Positions 1 through 13,900 of a stretch of DNA of 64,000 nt are shown in pieces. Under the pieces are notes generated by a model. It searched no databases and was not told the origin of the DNA. It saw only the letters and a list, made by a program, of their open reading frames with translations. The translations under genes were made by a program, and so were the position numbers. This DNA comes from Torymus aiolomorphi (lineage: Eukaryota; Arthropoda; Insecta; Hymenoptera; Torymidae): assembly GCA_036365515.1 (NCBI GenBank), contig CM070874.1:47553083-47617082 (forward strand), given 5' to 3'. Every line of letters begins with the position of its first letter. Positions within the stretch are counted from its first letter, which is position 1.

Positions 1-3000
1 ACATCACTCGAGACTAAAGGAGCCTCGTCTTAATGAAATCACATGGCTATTTTGAGATGATAATATTTTGCCGGGACGATTCATCGAAAAGTTGAGCTCG
101 TTTCGCGATCAAGAACTTCCCCCGCTCTCTTTCAATGTGTACCCACTTCCGCTCGGCTCGGCCGCAGCTCACTGGTTAATATAAAGAGCTTCTTACGCTC
201 TCCTTGGCGGCCAGGGAAGGCAAGTTTTTTTCCTTCTTTTAATTTGTTGTTCTTGTTGCCGTCTTATCAATTCGGCCCTTCTCCAATTAGCGTCTGGCAA
301 GGAGCTTTGGGGGAGCCCCGAGTCTGGTCAAGCGGCGAACCCCTCTTATTATTTTTCCAGTAGAAATGTAATGCGATCTTGCGGTCGATGGCTCGGCCAC
401 GCAAACTTCTAATTCGCCGGGGTGTATAAGGGAGTTGTATATGCGATCACCGGCGGGCTACTTTTTTACTGCGGCCTGCGGGCTAAGGATTTTCTTACCC
501 GATTTCGGTTGCGGCGTCTTACAATTCAGTAGACCCTCTCCCATGGGCTTCTTATTATTGTATTTTTCTCCCCTTTTTTAATTAAACGAGGGTGAAATTA
601 CCCTGTTTATGCTGTATGATATTACGGGCTTGTTGCGTTCAGCTGTGGCTTCCTACCCTTGAAAATACCTACACAACTGTTATCGTAGATAACACGTGTC
701 CAGTGAATAATAATCACCGTGCATAATTAAAGCACCGATACTCTTTACAAAACAAAGACTTTCTTTTATGCGGAATTGCAAAACAGCGTCGTGTCAACAC
801 TCTTAAAGCGCAAGAAAAAGCTACTCCAACGTGAGGGGACAAATAGTAAAACAGTGCTTACGTCATCATAACTTTCAGCGCGCGCAGTTGCGCCGCACGA
901 GATGATCCAAAAAACAATGGAATAAGCAGTCATACAGGGTGAAAGGGAAAAAGCAAACAATCCCGGCGAGGCAAAAACTCATGGGCGAGGCAATTCCATT
1001 CCCGCGTGACAGCAGCAGGGGAGAAGAAAGAAGTGCGCGTGCATGGCAAAGAAAGCCCGGGGTAGGTACGCAGGCGGCGGCAAAGCAATCCGTCAAGTTC
1101 AAGATCGTCGTCTCGCTGCGCAAGCTTCTGGGAATGTGTGCGCGTGTGCATGTACACCCCGGAGCTTCGCTCTTGCGTTCGCTCGGTGTAAAATTCAAAT
1201 TCCGCCCGGAGGAGGCGGATGGCTTTCGGTGCGGGCGCTCGGAACAAACGGCACCGAGACCACTCACCTCTACCCTTCTACTTCGATCTCGCTTTTTCTA
1301 CTCTCCTATTCCTCTGGCTCGCTGTCTCCCTTTTACCGATACTTTTTACGCCTTTTCTATGTCGCTGTTATTATTCCTTTCAAAGGAAAAACTTTTACGT
1401 TCTTTTTCCTGCAACGATACACATTCAGCATTAATATGAATATAAAAATGGATTTTCTATAAAAATCTGATATACGCCAAGCGTAAACATCACATATGGG
1501 TTAGTTTGTTAGTAAAGGCATCCCATGACTTGGAATTGTTGAGTAATCTTTTCAAAATAGGTCATTCACCCATCTCAGACGAAAGAGTGAGGTGCATACC
1601 CCCTCGCTTCGGGAACAGCGGACGTTGAGTCCATTGTCAAGATGAATATTAAAGAATCATATCGACATATACATCTGTCCCGGGCCTCTCTCCTTGTCAC
1701 GTCTCCTTTGTTTCTCGCCTAGCGACAACCTCCAATTAACAGGCGCACACTGGGGAGACGACGAGATGTGGAGCGAAAGAATTGAAGGGCCCACTCGAGC
1801 GGGCCGGGAGCAGGAAGACTGCGCGCACGCGCGTGTTCGCAGAAAAAGGAACGAAGGAGCGCGCGCACGCGCGCGTGTGTCCCTTTTTAGCGAGGATCGA
1901 GCGCGCCCGGCTGAAATATATGCATATGCCGCTCCGCGGCAGACTAATGAGACGCGCGAGTGACACGCGACCCCCGACTCGCACTTTTTCCATCCGCGTG
2001 CGTGCCTCCGTGCGCCCGGGCGTCTTTCTTCAGTCTCGAGGGCGCATGCGTTATGCACCGCGACGACGCGAGTGCGAACTGTGCAGGCTAAAAATCTCTC
2101 GCGAGCGCCCTTCAGCGGGAGAGACCTTTGAATATCGCACGACCGCTGGAGGATTTTATACTTCAATTTTTCTACCTCTGCGCGCGCCTACAGCTTTTCA
2201 ACTTAGTTATATCTGTGGCTTAGTTGCGGAACTCAAAAACCGTTAATTTGCCAACTTCACGCAAAGTAGACTTATTTCATGAAATAACTTGGTAATTCAA
2301 AAAAGTATTCCAAAATTGTATAGGGTTTGGTGGCAAACGGTAAATATATGAACCCCCGACATTTGTAAGAAGCAATAGTCAAGTATACGCAAAACGCACA
2401 TGGAATTTACAAGCGCATAAAATGTATTATTCATTGCAATCCATAATCTATAGATGTAAATGCAATGTCAGAGTATTTGCGATATAAATAAGAATTAGAG
2501 GTACTAAGGTGCATCGAAATTTTTCGCTAACGGTGTTGTGGGCTTTTATACTTTCCACATCTATAACGCCATCTACGAGCTCACGCTCAGTAAATCGAAT
2601 GCTTGGCGAACGCTGGGAGGTTTGGAAATAAACATGCAATAGTGCCATGAAAAATCTACTTCGCCCTTATCTCGTACGACGCTTTGGGTAAACATCGAGC
2701 TGTAAGATGTTACACGGTCTGCATTATGCATTTGCTGGTTTTTTTTTAACCGAAAGATCGTATAAAACTTTAAGTGGAAAATAAAATAAAATTGATAACG
2801 ATGTCTTCTCTAGGCAAGTTTATTGTTCGTTTGATGGACATTCCGAGACGAAATTTAACTGTACATCCGTGTAAATAAATATGAGTTCCACTAAATTACA
2901 GGCTTTGAGTAGATGACGTACACTGACGTTCGAACAGCGGGAAAGCCCTCGTCGGGGAGAAAAATCAATCCTTTTCAATTTGTGCGAGATAAAGAAAGAC

Positions 3001-6000
3001 AGCATTCACGCGGTCGATCTTCCCTTTGATATATCGCAGCGAGACAGCCTCGGCTGGCCCCCACGCACGCGCACGCACTCGATTCTCATTTCGCCCTCGT
3101 AATCAACGCGCAGTCGAGCCGTGCGAGACAATGAAATCTGCATCTACCGGGGATCGAAGACGCCGGGGAATCGAAGAATGAGCGAAGGGTGAGCCGAAGG
3201 AGGAGACGCGCGTGGCGCTGATGAAAGAGGCGTGCGAGCGGGAGAGGATGACGGAATGATTTTCGTGCACGGACGGATATATATAGAGAGAGGATGAAGG
3301 AGTTGGCAGTGAATGCGCGGCCACACAATGTTGGCCGATGCTAACAGGAATGGCTGAAATGAGATTGCGATGGGGTCGCGCCGTAATTATCTCGGTGATA
3401 GTCATTATTTCCTAGCCCTCCTCAGTCCACTCGAGTATGTCATTCATTGTCATAGCAATGATTTTCTTTTGATTTATACCTACTTGCGGAAAATCGATAT
3501 TTTCTCTGTTCGACAAAATCGCAGTGGAAACAGCAAAGTTGCGCGCGATGAATTCAAAATCGCCATAAAATATTGGAACCGAGCAAGTTCACGGGAAAAA
3601 GGATGCATAACAGTCGTAAAAAGAAGAGAGACTCGCACGCGAGTGCGTGATGCAAGGGAAATCGATTTTCGCGAAGGACAAAGGAGCGAGTTGCGAGAGA
3701 GAGAGGCAGACGCCTAGTTGAAAAAAAGGTGCGGGTAGCGCACAAGGGGAATAAGAAAACGAGCGAAAAAGTTGGCGCAGCAGCGGCGGATACAGCGAGA
3801 TAAAACGCGAAAAGGGTCAGAGGCGTAAAAGGGAAAGGGGGGATGCGAGACGAGCGTCCATTTTCAATGGCAAAGCGCGTGTGCTGCACGAACAACTGCC
3901 TGCGTACGTGCGCGTATATACGTACATGAGCCGCCCCCGCGCTTTGGATTATTCAAAACGGCGTGCGAGCTTTGTGTGTCCGCGCGGCACGGCGGGCGTC
4001 TGTCCGGAAAACTCCTCCAAGGCTTTGCGTATTTGCAAATGAACGGCGCGCGGAGGATATAGGCGCGTAATATGCACTGCAGACGCGAGGCTTTATTTGC
4101 TCAGGGCCGACTCGCCCGCGGGAGCGGTTTTAATATTTTCTCAGGACGAGGGGGCCAAAGAGGACTGCCTCTCGTTAGGATGCTCTTATCTGTCGTCCTG
4201 CATTATGCACATTTTTTTCTTCCACTTCTCTCCTTGTGTTTTCCTTCCTCCGCGCCCCGTTAGGGGCTGCGGACCGTCTCAATTGTCGCGGGGTGTCGAC
4301 GTCGTCCTGAAATGTCATACGACCATTGTCTCGGATATCGTTCTTCAATTCAAGGTGTTTCACTCATTAGGGGATACGCCCTTTCGCAAAGCCAGCTTCG
4401 GCAAATTGCTTCCGGCGTCGAGATGTTTACGCCCTCGGAGCGCTATTGAATGCGATACCTCGTCACCTTTTCTTCCTTGTTTGTGGTATAAAACTCTTTG
4501 AGTTAATGCTGTGCTTGTTGAATAAAAACTTTGCAATAAACATTAACGAAAATGAATTGTATAAAAGATATTTCGTTCACGTCCAAGTTAGTCCATATTT
4601 CCTTCACCTTTTCTAGGTCTCTCGAGCAAATTCCAGCGCGAGTAGAATAGGTTTCGATTGTGTGGCACGAAATAGATTCCAGTACGCTTCGCCGTTGAGT
4701 TCCGCTGCTTTTTTTTATTCCCTTCGACTACGCGCCGCATGCATATGAGAAGAGGAGGAAAAGAACAAGACGTTCGAGAGCGAAGTTATTCCCGTAAAGG
4801 CGCCTCCGCCCTTTCATATAAAAGAAAAATGTCCTGTCTACAATAAAAACGTAAGCAATCGAACCTTTTATTGTGCCTTTAAATATTTTCAAACCCGAGT
4901 TAAGAGCTGAATGGTTCACCGTAAAATATGAATAAAGCTCTTTCTTTATTATCTTATTACTATGAAAGTCGTAGCTTTTTCTTGCTGATGTTTATTTATT
5001 TGAAAAATACAGTATATTAAAAGTCTGGGTTATCTTTCCGAACGTGCAGCATTTCATATTCTATAGAAAACAGAAAATATATACTTTAAAAGTAATTACA
5101 TATAAATGTATCAGAAAGTAAATTAAATTTACAATTTTTGTTTATATAAAACTAAAAAAAATGACTAATAACATTCAAATATTTTTAGGAAATTATTTTG
5201 CCTTCACATATCAGATACGCGATTTTAGCGGTCGGCAATTTTATCATGTCATAATAATCCTGTATTCACAGCGTGGCAGTATATGAAAATTTCGTCATTT
5301 TACATTAAGGTGAAAACGAGGGCAAACCGCGAGTGCGCTCGCTCGCCGTATCAGCGCGCAGAATTCCGGGGAAATTCTAATAAAAAATGCCTCTGCACCG
5401 GGCTTCTTAATCAGCGAAGCGTGGCAAAAAGTGGGGAAAAAGGGAAAATACGGCCCTGGGGAAACCACGAAACCAAAAACCGAGAGGCATCTCGTCGGTA
5501 CATAAGCCTCTGTGTAGCTCGCAGAGCAGCAGAAGCTGCAGCATCGGTGGTGCATCAGAGTATCTCTCGCGGTCTGGGCGCTGCTGAGTAAAGAGAGCCG
5601 AGCAAAATAGATATATAGAGTGAGAGGGGGAAGAGGGAGAGAGAAACCACGCTGGACCGCTTGAATTTGCATTGAATGCCCTTAGCCGGGCCAGCGGCGT
5701 CCCGGGGTTGAAGCTGCTACTGCCGCGCGCTGCCTTGTACCATTGTGTTTATTTATGCACTTTAATTATATCAAATATGGTGCGCGTATAATGGGAGCTC
5801 GTGCATTCTCCACGTAAAAGACACGTAAAACGGCGGCTGTGTGCGCTGGCCTTTTGTTGTTGTTGTTGCTGCTACTGCCGCCGCTATGTTAGGCGACTTC
5901 CTATAGGTGCGCTAAACGCGAGCCTCCATGTAGGAGCACCGCTTCTTCACCGGTTCACGCCGCGCACGAGCCTGCGTCGTCTTTAGCTCTTCCTCTTTTT

Positions 6001-9000
6001 ATCCTCGACCGTGCTCGCGTTTTTCCCTCTCTTCCGCGCCTCTCTTCGAGCGTTTTTATACCGAACACGATTCATTGTCTTTTTGCTCTGGCTTCGCCGC
6101 TGCGAGGAAATTACTGTGTTTATTCGCCGAGTAATGAGTGCGACTAAGCACGAGTTATATGCTTTTCGAGGTTCTTGGCCGCCCTGCGAGCATTTTTCAA
6201 GCAATAATCGTTAATCGCGTAAAATAACAATTATTCCATTTATATATAAATTCATATAATTGAGGTGAAATAAGTACTTTATTTCAAATAATAAAAACTC
6301 GAGAATATGACGAATTAACAGTTATGCATCAATCGAACATAAATACGTAAAAATATCTCATCGACTTTTGTGGAATGCATATGATTGGTCAAATTTTTGT
6401 AGTAGTCGTTGAAGATTCTCAAGCGCCTCGTGATATTGGAATAAAATAGCTTTTAAACGAGGATATGCCGTATAAAATGAGCCTATAAACAAGAGATTCG
6501 ATCGCAAAATTTTTAACGACTGCTGGCGGTCATATCAACACTGCGCAGAACTGAGCGATGAAAGCCGAGAAAAGGATTAATAACAAAGTATTAGTATTAT
6601 CAGTGGAAAGTGCTTGTTTAACAAAAACTAGAACATCCCCGACACCCAACAGTTCTCGCCGGCTGACGCTTGCGCCGTTGCGCGCGCATGCCTTTCTGCT
6701 GTTTACCATTAAAATTTATGACCAGATCATCTTTATTGATATCAGCCAGCGAGCGATCGTCGTTTTCGAGAGTCTCCCGAAGGCCCGCGCTCTAATCGGC
6801 GTAAATCTGAGCGCGCACCGCAGCGCGGAGAAGAAAGGACTGTAATAATTTTATAAACGCTTGTAATAAGAGACATAAAATGTATAATCATTTTAGCCTT
6901 TTACTCTCGCTCGAAAAGTGCGGCAAAAAAGAGCGGACGGCATAACAAGCGGATCACGCGATCTATCACATTCTCTTTTTCCCGAGAGCGTGTGGCTCGC
7001 GCTGCTTTACGTGCCTTACGGGGGCTAAATCCCGGCCTGCCATTATATTATCGGCGAAATTGCCCTGCACTCTGAGCATGTAAAGGAGAGAAAGAGAGTG
7101 TGATCGAGGGATAGGAGGAAGCGCGTTGGGATAAGAATGCCGAGGGAAATTCTCGTGCTAAATTATTGAATGCTAGTCGTTCTAAATAATTCAATAACAT
7201 TAAAATTTATTAGCTTATTTTCCTTAAATTTTTTTCACCGATATTAGTTTCTCCAACGTATATATAAGGATAGTGCACGATGAAATCAGGTTATAATGCG
7301 CTTCTATATACGCGAACCCAAATAAATATAAGAAAACGTGCAACATAATAGTGTCCCCGAACGGGATTAGGCTTACTTTAAAATTATATTTCATTTGTTA
7401 AATTAAAAGATTAATCTGTGATAATTGTTTCGTGTTTCGTGGAATGTGGACACCGTTAGGCACATTTTTCGAGAGTAAAGATTAGTCGAGCATTGTGTTA
7501 CCGATACATTTGTTTGGAATTCTCTATTATATGTTTCTCTGTTTAATCGAATTTACTTAATGAAAACAGTTACGGTGCTCTGAGCAAATTCCAAAAATAC
7601 ATGCTCCAATTGATATAGTTTATTTACAAGTAAAATGCCATAAATTTCAGAATGATTTAAAAACCACAGCTGCCTGGTAACATATAATAGTATAAAAAAG
7701 GAGTGAGACAAGACGGAGAGCGCGAGACGGATCCGTTTCAGCGACGGAGAAACAGCCAAAACACAGTGTTTTACGCGCAGTATGCAGGCTGGGACAGCGC
7801 AGAACGCATTTGCTTAAAAGGGGCATTAAGCATCAGCGTGCAGCGGGCGCAAGTGACGCGAGGGATTTTATACTTTGCTCCCTCTGTTTTTCTTCGTCCC
7901 TCACACTTCTTATCCTCCGCACTTTTTTTTCAGCTCGTTGCTGTGCTGCACGTAAACGCTGCAGCGTCGCCGCACGTTGGCGGGCGAATTCGGGGGGAGG
8001 GGAGAGAGAGAAAGGGGCGAGGGCGATGTATGGCAGATAATACATGTAGATAGGATTGCGCGCCGCGTGGAAGGGAATCTATATAAGGAGCGCTCTGTGC
8101 AAATGAGAGGAGGGGAGTGAGCGGAGGAGGAGAGCTCCACCAAGGCTACCGCGATCACAATACCGCATTCGCGCGTGCGCGTGTGTACGTGTTTGCAGCG
8201 AGCTTCTGCTGCTTCCTTCTTCCCATCCTGTGGTTAAATATTTTTTATATTCTTCATAAAAGTTTCATTTTTCTTTTTAACTTATCTTTGGAAAGATGGA
8301 AAAAGATTTTTTATACGTGATCGCTAGATAGAAGATAAAAGATAGCAGTTTCAGTTATAAACTACATTCTTCGGCTATTATACTGGCGCGCAGGGAAAGT
8401 AAGGGAAAAAGCAAAAACTAGAACGAAAAGTAGAATCTCGCTTGGTGGTGCAAGAGGGCCCTGGGTAAACGAGGCAATAAAATTCAGTGGTGCGCGCAAG
8501 AGGCAGTTTTGTCAGAGCGGGCGAATAATAGGCCGCAGTGTGGGACACGCGCGAGTAAACGAGAAAACGTAAAATGCGCGAGCGCGAGCGTGCGCTCGAA
8601 AAGTGGGCGACACGCTTGAGCGAAGGAAACACGGAAACTCGGGCGATGTCACGCGGCGAGCTTAGTGCGCGCGCGCGGCGTCATCAGTGTTTAGGTCCGC
8701 CCGCGCTTCACCCGAGGAGAGGAACGTTTATTAGCGCCAGTAACGAAGTTCCGACTACTCGGCTTCCACTCCCGATGTATACTGCAACGCTCGCCCTCCT
8801 CTCATTTCCGCATTTCTCTCTATTTCCCCCGTATATACCCTCCACGGTCCTCTCAGACTTTAAACCCTCTCGGCTTGTTTTTTCGAATCTTCCTTTATTT
8901 CTCTTCTCCCCTGCCCTCCTTTCTTTTATCCCTTTTCGCACTTTTTCCCCGACACCTAGCTCCGCGCGAAGAACTTCATTTTCCCTTACCGTTGTCTGGC

Positions 9001-10931
9001 GCTCCTCTCCGTAATTTTTATGTCTCCCCGGGGTAACGTTTTCCTGTTTTTATTTCTATTTTACAACTTTTCAACCTTTTTCTCGTTTTGCTATTTATAT
9101 TTTCCTTTTTCCATCATCGATATAAGATGATAATTAGATCCCATTGATCGCTCGAATGAAAGAAAAAGGAATTCCATTATCAATTAGCACATCGAGCGTC
9201 CGGCCGTCCAATTACTCCCGGCCCCCTAACAGTCTCCTTTGATTCTTTTGGCGTTCCTACGTGTTACCACGCGTATTTCATCATTTTTCTCGTTCTATAT
9301 CTCCTGCCTGTTACGTGCACGCAGTACGTACAGTGGGCCTTGCGTAAGCTACTTAAAAAGTTGGCGAACGAGCTGCGTCACCGGAGAGTCGTTAAGGGGG
9401 CGATGCATCGGCGTGCGCCTTTAATTAAACGTCCGGGGGCCGCCTGCCTCTTCTTTCCTCCCTCTCTGTCTCTACGCGCTTCTTTCTTCCCTCTCTCGCG
9501 AGCTCTCTTTAGTCTTCGCTCCCCCCGGAGGAGGCGCGGGCGCGAGTTCGGTTACTTCGGCTATTAAAGCCGAGGGGGTAGTTTTTGCTCGTCGCCCAAC
9601 TTTCCCCGCCATATTTCACTTCGTTAGCGGCTGAACGTGGCTCTATCATTCTCTCGCTTTTGACTTTTTCGAATAATTATCCTTTCAAACTCGTATACTC
9701 GCTCTTCCTCTTATTTGTCTGCAATTATTTTCATAATGATTCAAGACAATTACTGCGCTTTTAATTAAATTTTAGTGGACAAAGTGAGAGCTGTAACATT
9801 TATTAATATTAAAAAACAAGGCAATTACACACGCGTGGCGAGGAATAATATAATGTGTTTTGTACGCTCCGGGAGTGTGATTAACGAAGCGTCCTCGCGT
9901 TACTTTGTACACCTCGTCCATTCATTTGCTTACCATTAACACTTCGAGTCACGTAAAATTTTGCGCCTCGCCGAAACAAAAGGCTTTATTGGCAGTTTCC
10001 ATTACGGCGCATTTCCATTATGATTTGATTAATCTAACAAAAAGTAATAAAAATTTACATATTCATCGACGCCGCCACCATCGCTTCGCGCACAGTGTCG
10101 AATATGCATGTCTCGCGCCTCTCCGTGTCGCGCGTATACACAACCCTTTTTTTTATCCCCGTTCATCGCTGCTCCAACACAGAGCGGACTCAAGTTTCAC
10201 GCGAGCGTACTCGCGCGCGGATTTCATTCAATTTGCATTTTTCGTTCGACATCGTATATACCTCCGGCCTCGGCACATACAGCCGCGTTGACGATGCGGG
10301 CTGAATTACCGCGTTTCGTCATTCGAAAGCGTATACGCGACGTCGTCTGCGGATTTTTCTTCTTTCTCATTTTCATTCCGGTTCGTTATACCTGCTATAT
10401 GGAGTTTCGCGCAAAATGTAGCAAAAGTAGATTTTCAATATTTTTTAAGGTATAACAGTAATGTTTAAAGTAGAAAAATTTAAGGGAGAATTTTATACAC
10501 GTGTTTAAAATATGTACGCAATGGCTATTAGAGAAGCATTTATTTTGAAAACAAAAGCGCCATTCCTTTATAAGATGAGCGTTTAAATTATGCAAATGCG
10601 GGGTCCTAGAATAAAATACAGATGCGTGAGTAGCAACGAAAAGAGAATGATAAAATACTACCGAGTCCGAAGTGGTTCGCAGGTCGGGAAGAAGAATTGA
10701 GAGGTAAAGAAAGGATTGGAGTAGGAGGATTTTGTGGGCTCCGGTGGCGCACGCCGCCGCGCGCCGTATGATTCATGGAAGCACGCGCTCATCATTTGTT
10801 TGACTATTCTCTTGCCGGTGGTAGCATCTTGTAGCCCACCCCTCCGGGGATTCGGTCCACTTCCTCCGCGTTCGACCACCGCGAAGCTAGAAATGGAGCG
10901 CCGCATTATCTTCCAGCCCGAGTAGACTTAC
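1..10931. other. gene-free sequence
   Basis: No supportable exon chain, RNA gene or mobile element seen. The sequence alternates between CpG-rich stretches with long purine (3180-3310, 3600-3860) or pyrimidine (8770-9110) bias and AT-rich stretches (4510-5230, 6210-6560, 7140-7700). Open frames of 60-169 codons here are in stop-poor DNA, overlap on several frames and lack splice or family support. Confidence 0.6.
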
Positions 10932-10952
10932 TTTTTTTTCGACGCGGTCCCG
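10932..10952 (-). other. possible 21-nt microexon
   Basis: On the minus strand GTTGGCTTTTCAG precedes, and GTAAGTCT follows, a 21-nt block that would encode RDRVEKK in phase 0. Both splice sites are good and in the orientation of the inferred host intron. No CTAAC is evident upstream. A chance pairing of sites is quite possible. Confidence 0.25.
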
Positions 10953-13900
10953 CTGAAAAGCCAACAAAATGATCCGCTACCCCGAGGATACTCCCTGTAT
11001 CATAACTTTTACTTCTTTGCCTTCTTTTGCGCGTAGCCCAGGCAGGCAAATAATGCGGGGGTCTAATGGAAATAAATATGCCAGCTTTGTTTGCTTTTAG
11101 TCGTAATGATGATTCTTATTACGTAAAAGATTTTATAATTTTATTCTTTATTGAAATATTGAAATGATTGCATCATGATGCGAAAGTAAATTATGCGCAA
11201 CTTTTCAGCATCAAGGGCAGTCCCTCGTCGCGTTCCCGTCTCGCCTAGCGATTCCATTTGATGGTGGCGTGGGTCAATTTACGCGCGAGCAAAAACAATT
11301 GAAGTCCGACTGCTCCGGGGCAGACATAAAAGTTCGTCCCTTCCGGGACGGCGCTGCCTGGCACAGCCGCGCACTGGAAAGGTTATCCATATTCACGGGC
11401 CACTCTGCGAGTGCGAGCTCGCGCGCGGATTCATGAATTTTCCATCGTTTATCGAGCTTTCCCGGCTCGTTTCGCCGGACGCGCGTCGTCGAACAAGCTT
11501 GCCAACTGCTTTTCCAATGGCGAAAAAAAAAATATTCCGCGGCAGATCCGACGATGGACGACTGAGGGAGTAGTGTGTCAGTAGATATAGCGCGGTTTAC
11601 GTATATGCAGACGGACGCGTGTGTATTGTAACTCTGCCGGCGCTGAGAGCTCGCACTTTTTCCCTGGACTTCGAGGGCGACGCTAAGCACTGGGCATTTA
11701 AAGTTTTAATGAAAATTATTGAGCGGCTCTGGAAAAAGTTTGCCTTGGCGGATTTTTTTACCTCCTATCGTATTATCATTTACATTTCAGTAGTTTCAGC
11801 GCGCTTCCAGAGCTTGCGTTTGAAAATTTTAATAGCCTCGTCGGAAGTAAACAGTTTATTTTATTTAAGCGCGTGTTTAAAACTCATTGAAAAATCAAAG
11901 CAAAAATAATTTAGTGAAAAAGCTTTCACAAAATTAAAATAAGCTCGTGCTCCGTGCATTCCAAACGAATAGAAATTGTTTTTTAATGAAGCTATAAATA
12001 AAATCCGACAGCGAGTATCACGATCGCAGCGTGAAATATCTCAAAATCGTCGAAAATCGGCCGTGAAGAATATATAAGAGAGCGACGATAGCGCCGACAG
12101 GGCAAACGAGAGAGGATTCGCCGCGCGCGCGCGCACACCTCCCCGACTTATTCTGATCCTTATTTATCGGCTCGCCGCAAAGGACTTTCTTCGCCGCGGC
12201 GTTTTTATCGGGCCGAGCGAGCTGCGGCGCGGGACTGCAAGTGAGATCTTTTTCGGCCGATGTCCCTCGGAGCGCGTAAATAAACAGGCGCAAAAAGGCT
12301 GTCCGCGCGGCTAATCCCCGGCGAATCGGCCAAATATTTATAAATATCGCGCGCGAGTCCGCTTGGTTTGCCGATATTTATGCGGCTTTTATTTTTTACA
12401 GCGCCTCGCGATCCCGGATTATTTGCTCGCACGAGCTTTCACCACTTTGTATTTCGCGGCGCGCCACACGCGTGTTTTTACGACGAGTCCATAAATCTCT
12501 CGTAAAAGTTTTTATTATCGAACGGATTATGGATTCTATATATCTATTGTGAAATAGTGTGTTAAAAAAACGCGGCGACGATTTACAAAGAATCATTGTG
12601 GCTGCACTAATTTATCGCGGATTTACCTCTGAAAAATGTCTTTATTAAGCTCCATAATAAAACTTTTGCCACGCAAATAGAATTTTTTTCCGCGAAGCGT
12701 ACAAAGCATAGGAAGCAAAAAGATCTTGTGGTTCTTTCTTCTCTTTAGTTTCGTCTGGCGATTCCGTTGTAATTAGAGGAATAATAAGAGCAGAAGGAGG
12801 CGAAAAAATGCGGGTCTTATTAACCGGAGGGATCATTAAGAAACAGGAGAAGAATGTTTTTGCTCGTGCGCGAGGGGGTGGGCAGAGCCCGCCGTTTGTA
12901 CACACGTATTGCGAGCGAAAAGGCGTGTGCGCGGCCATAAAGGCGAATTTCCAAAACGGCTCCTGAAAGGGGCCTAATGACCCTTTTGTGCCGACCGAAA
13001 CGATCGACCTCTCTCTCTCCGCTCTCCTCTTTCTCTCTTTCTCAGCCCCCTCGACGTAGGAGATGACCGTAAGTCATTAGGGAGCGGCGGCGGCGGCGGC
13101 TGCGAGCTCGCCCACGTCTGGCATCCCCGCTGCTTTATGTCTCCGGGCGGCGCGGGCGCAGCGCACGGCGGCAGAACAGACCGTGAACCCATAAAATTAT
13201 CGTTCTCCTACGGTGGCCCGCGAAAAAGCCCCGGACGGGCGTACGACGCGGGGGAGCGCAGCGCCTCCGGCCGCGCGAGCGCTCGCGAGCTTTATCGCTC
13301 TCGACGTTATCTAGCCGATTTTCATGAGGGATCGACGTCCGCGCCGTTATCTGCTTAGGCACGCTTTCAGTAAATCGCCCCCGCTACGGCCCTATCGAGA
13401 TCGACAGCCCGGCGATTTCGAGTTCATTATAAACTGTACCGCTGCTATGCAGGAGATATGCTGTCAGATCCTGATCCTTTTTGCGCGCAGCTCCGATTTT
13501 CCGAGATTATTCGCTAGGCGAATTAATTTTACGCGCTGCCCGAGGGTTTTCAAAATTATCGCAGCTTACATAAGCTATCAAAGAAATTAGGTACATTAGG
13601 GGGACGATTAACCGTAATAACTATAATATTTCTTCGGAACTAAATTTCCGATTTTAATATGGAGTATTCCAAATTCTTTATTGGATTCGTAATTAGGCAG
13701 ACGTCTAATGGAAAGCCATTCATTCACGAAAAAGTTCTATACTCTACTTTTCGGGCATAAAAAAATATCTGAAAAATTTGGGAGCGTCATATCAACATGT
13801 AAAGCAGAATGAAGTATGGGAATGGAGAGACTACGAACAAAGAGAGAAGAACCAGTGTGGGTAAAATGAAGAGAAAAAGAGAGACGTGTAATATGAGCTC

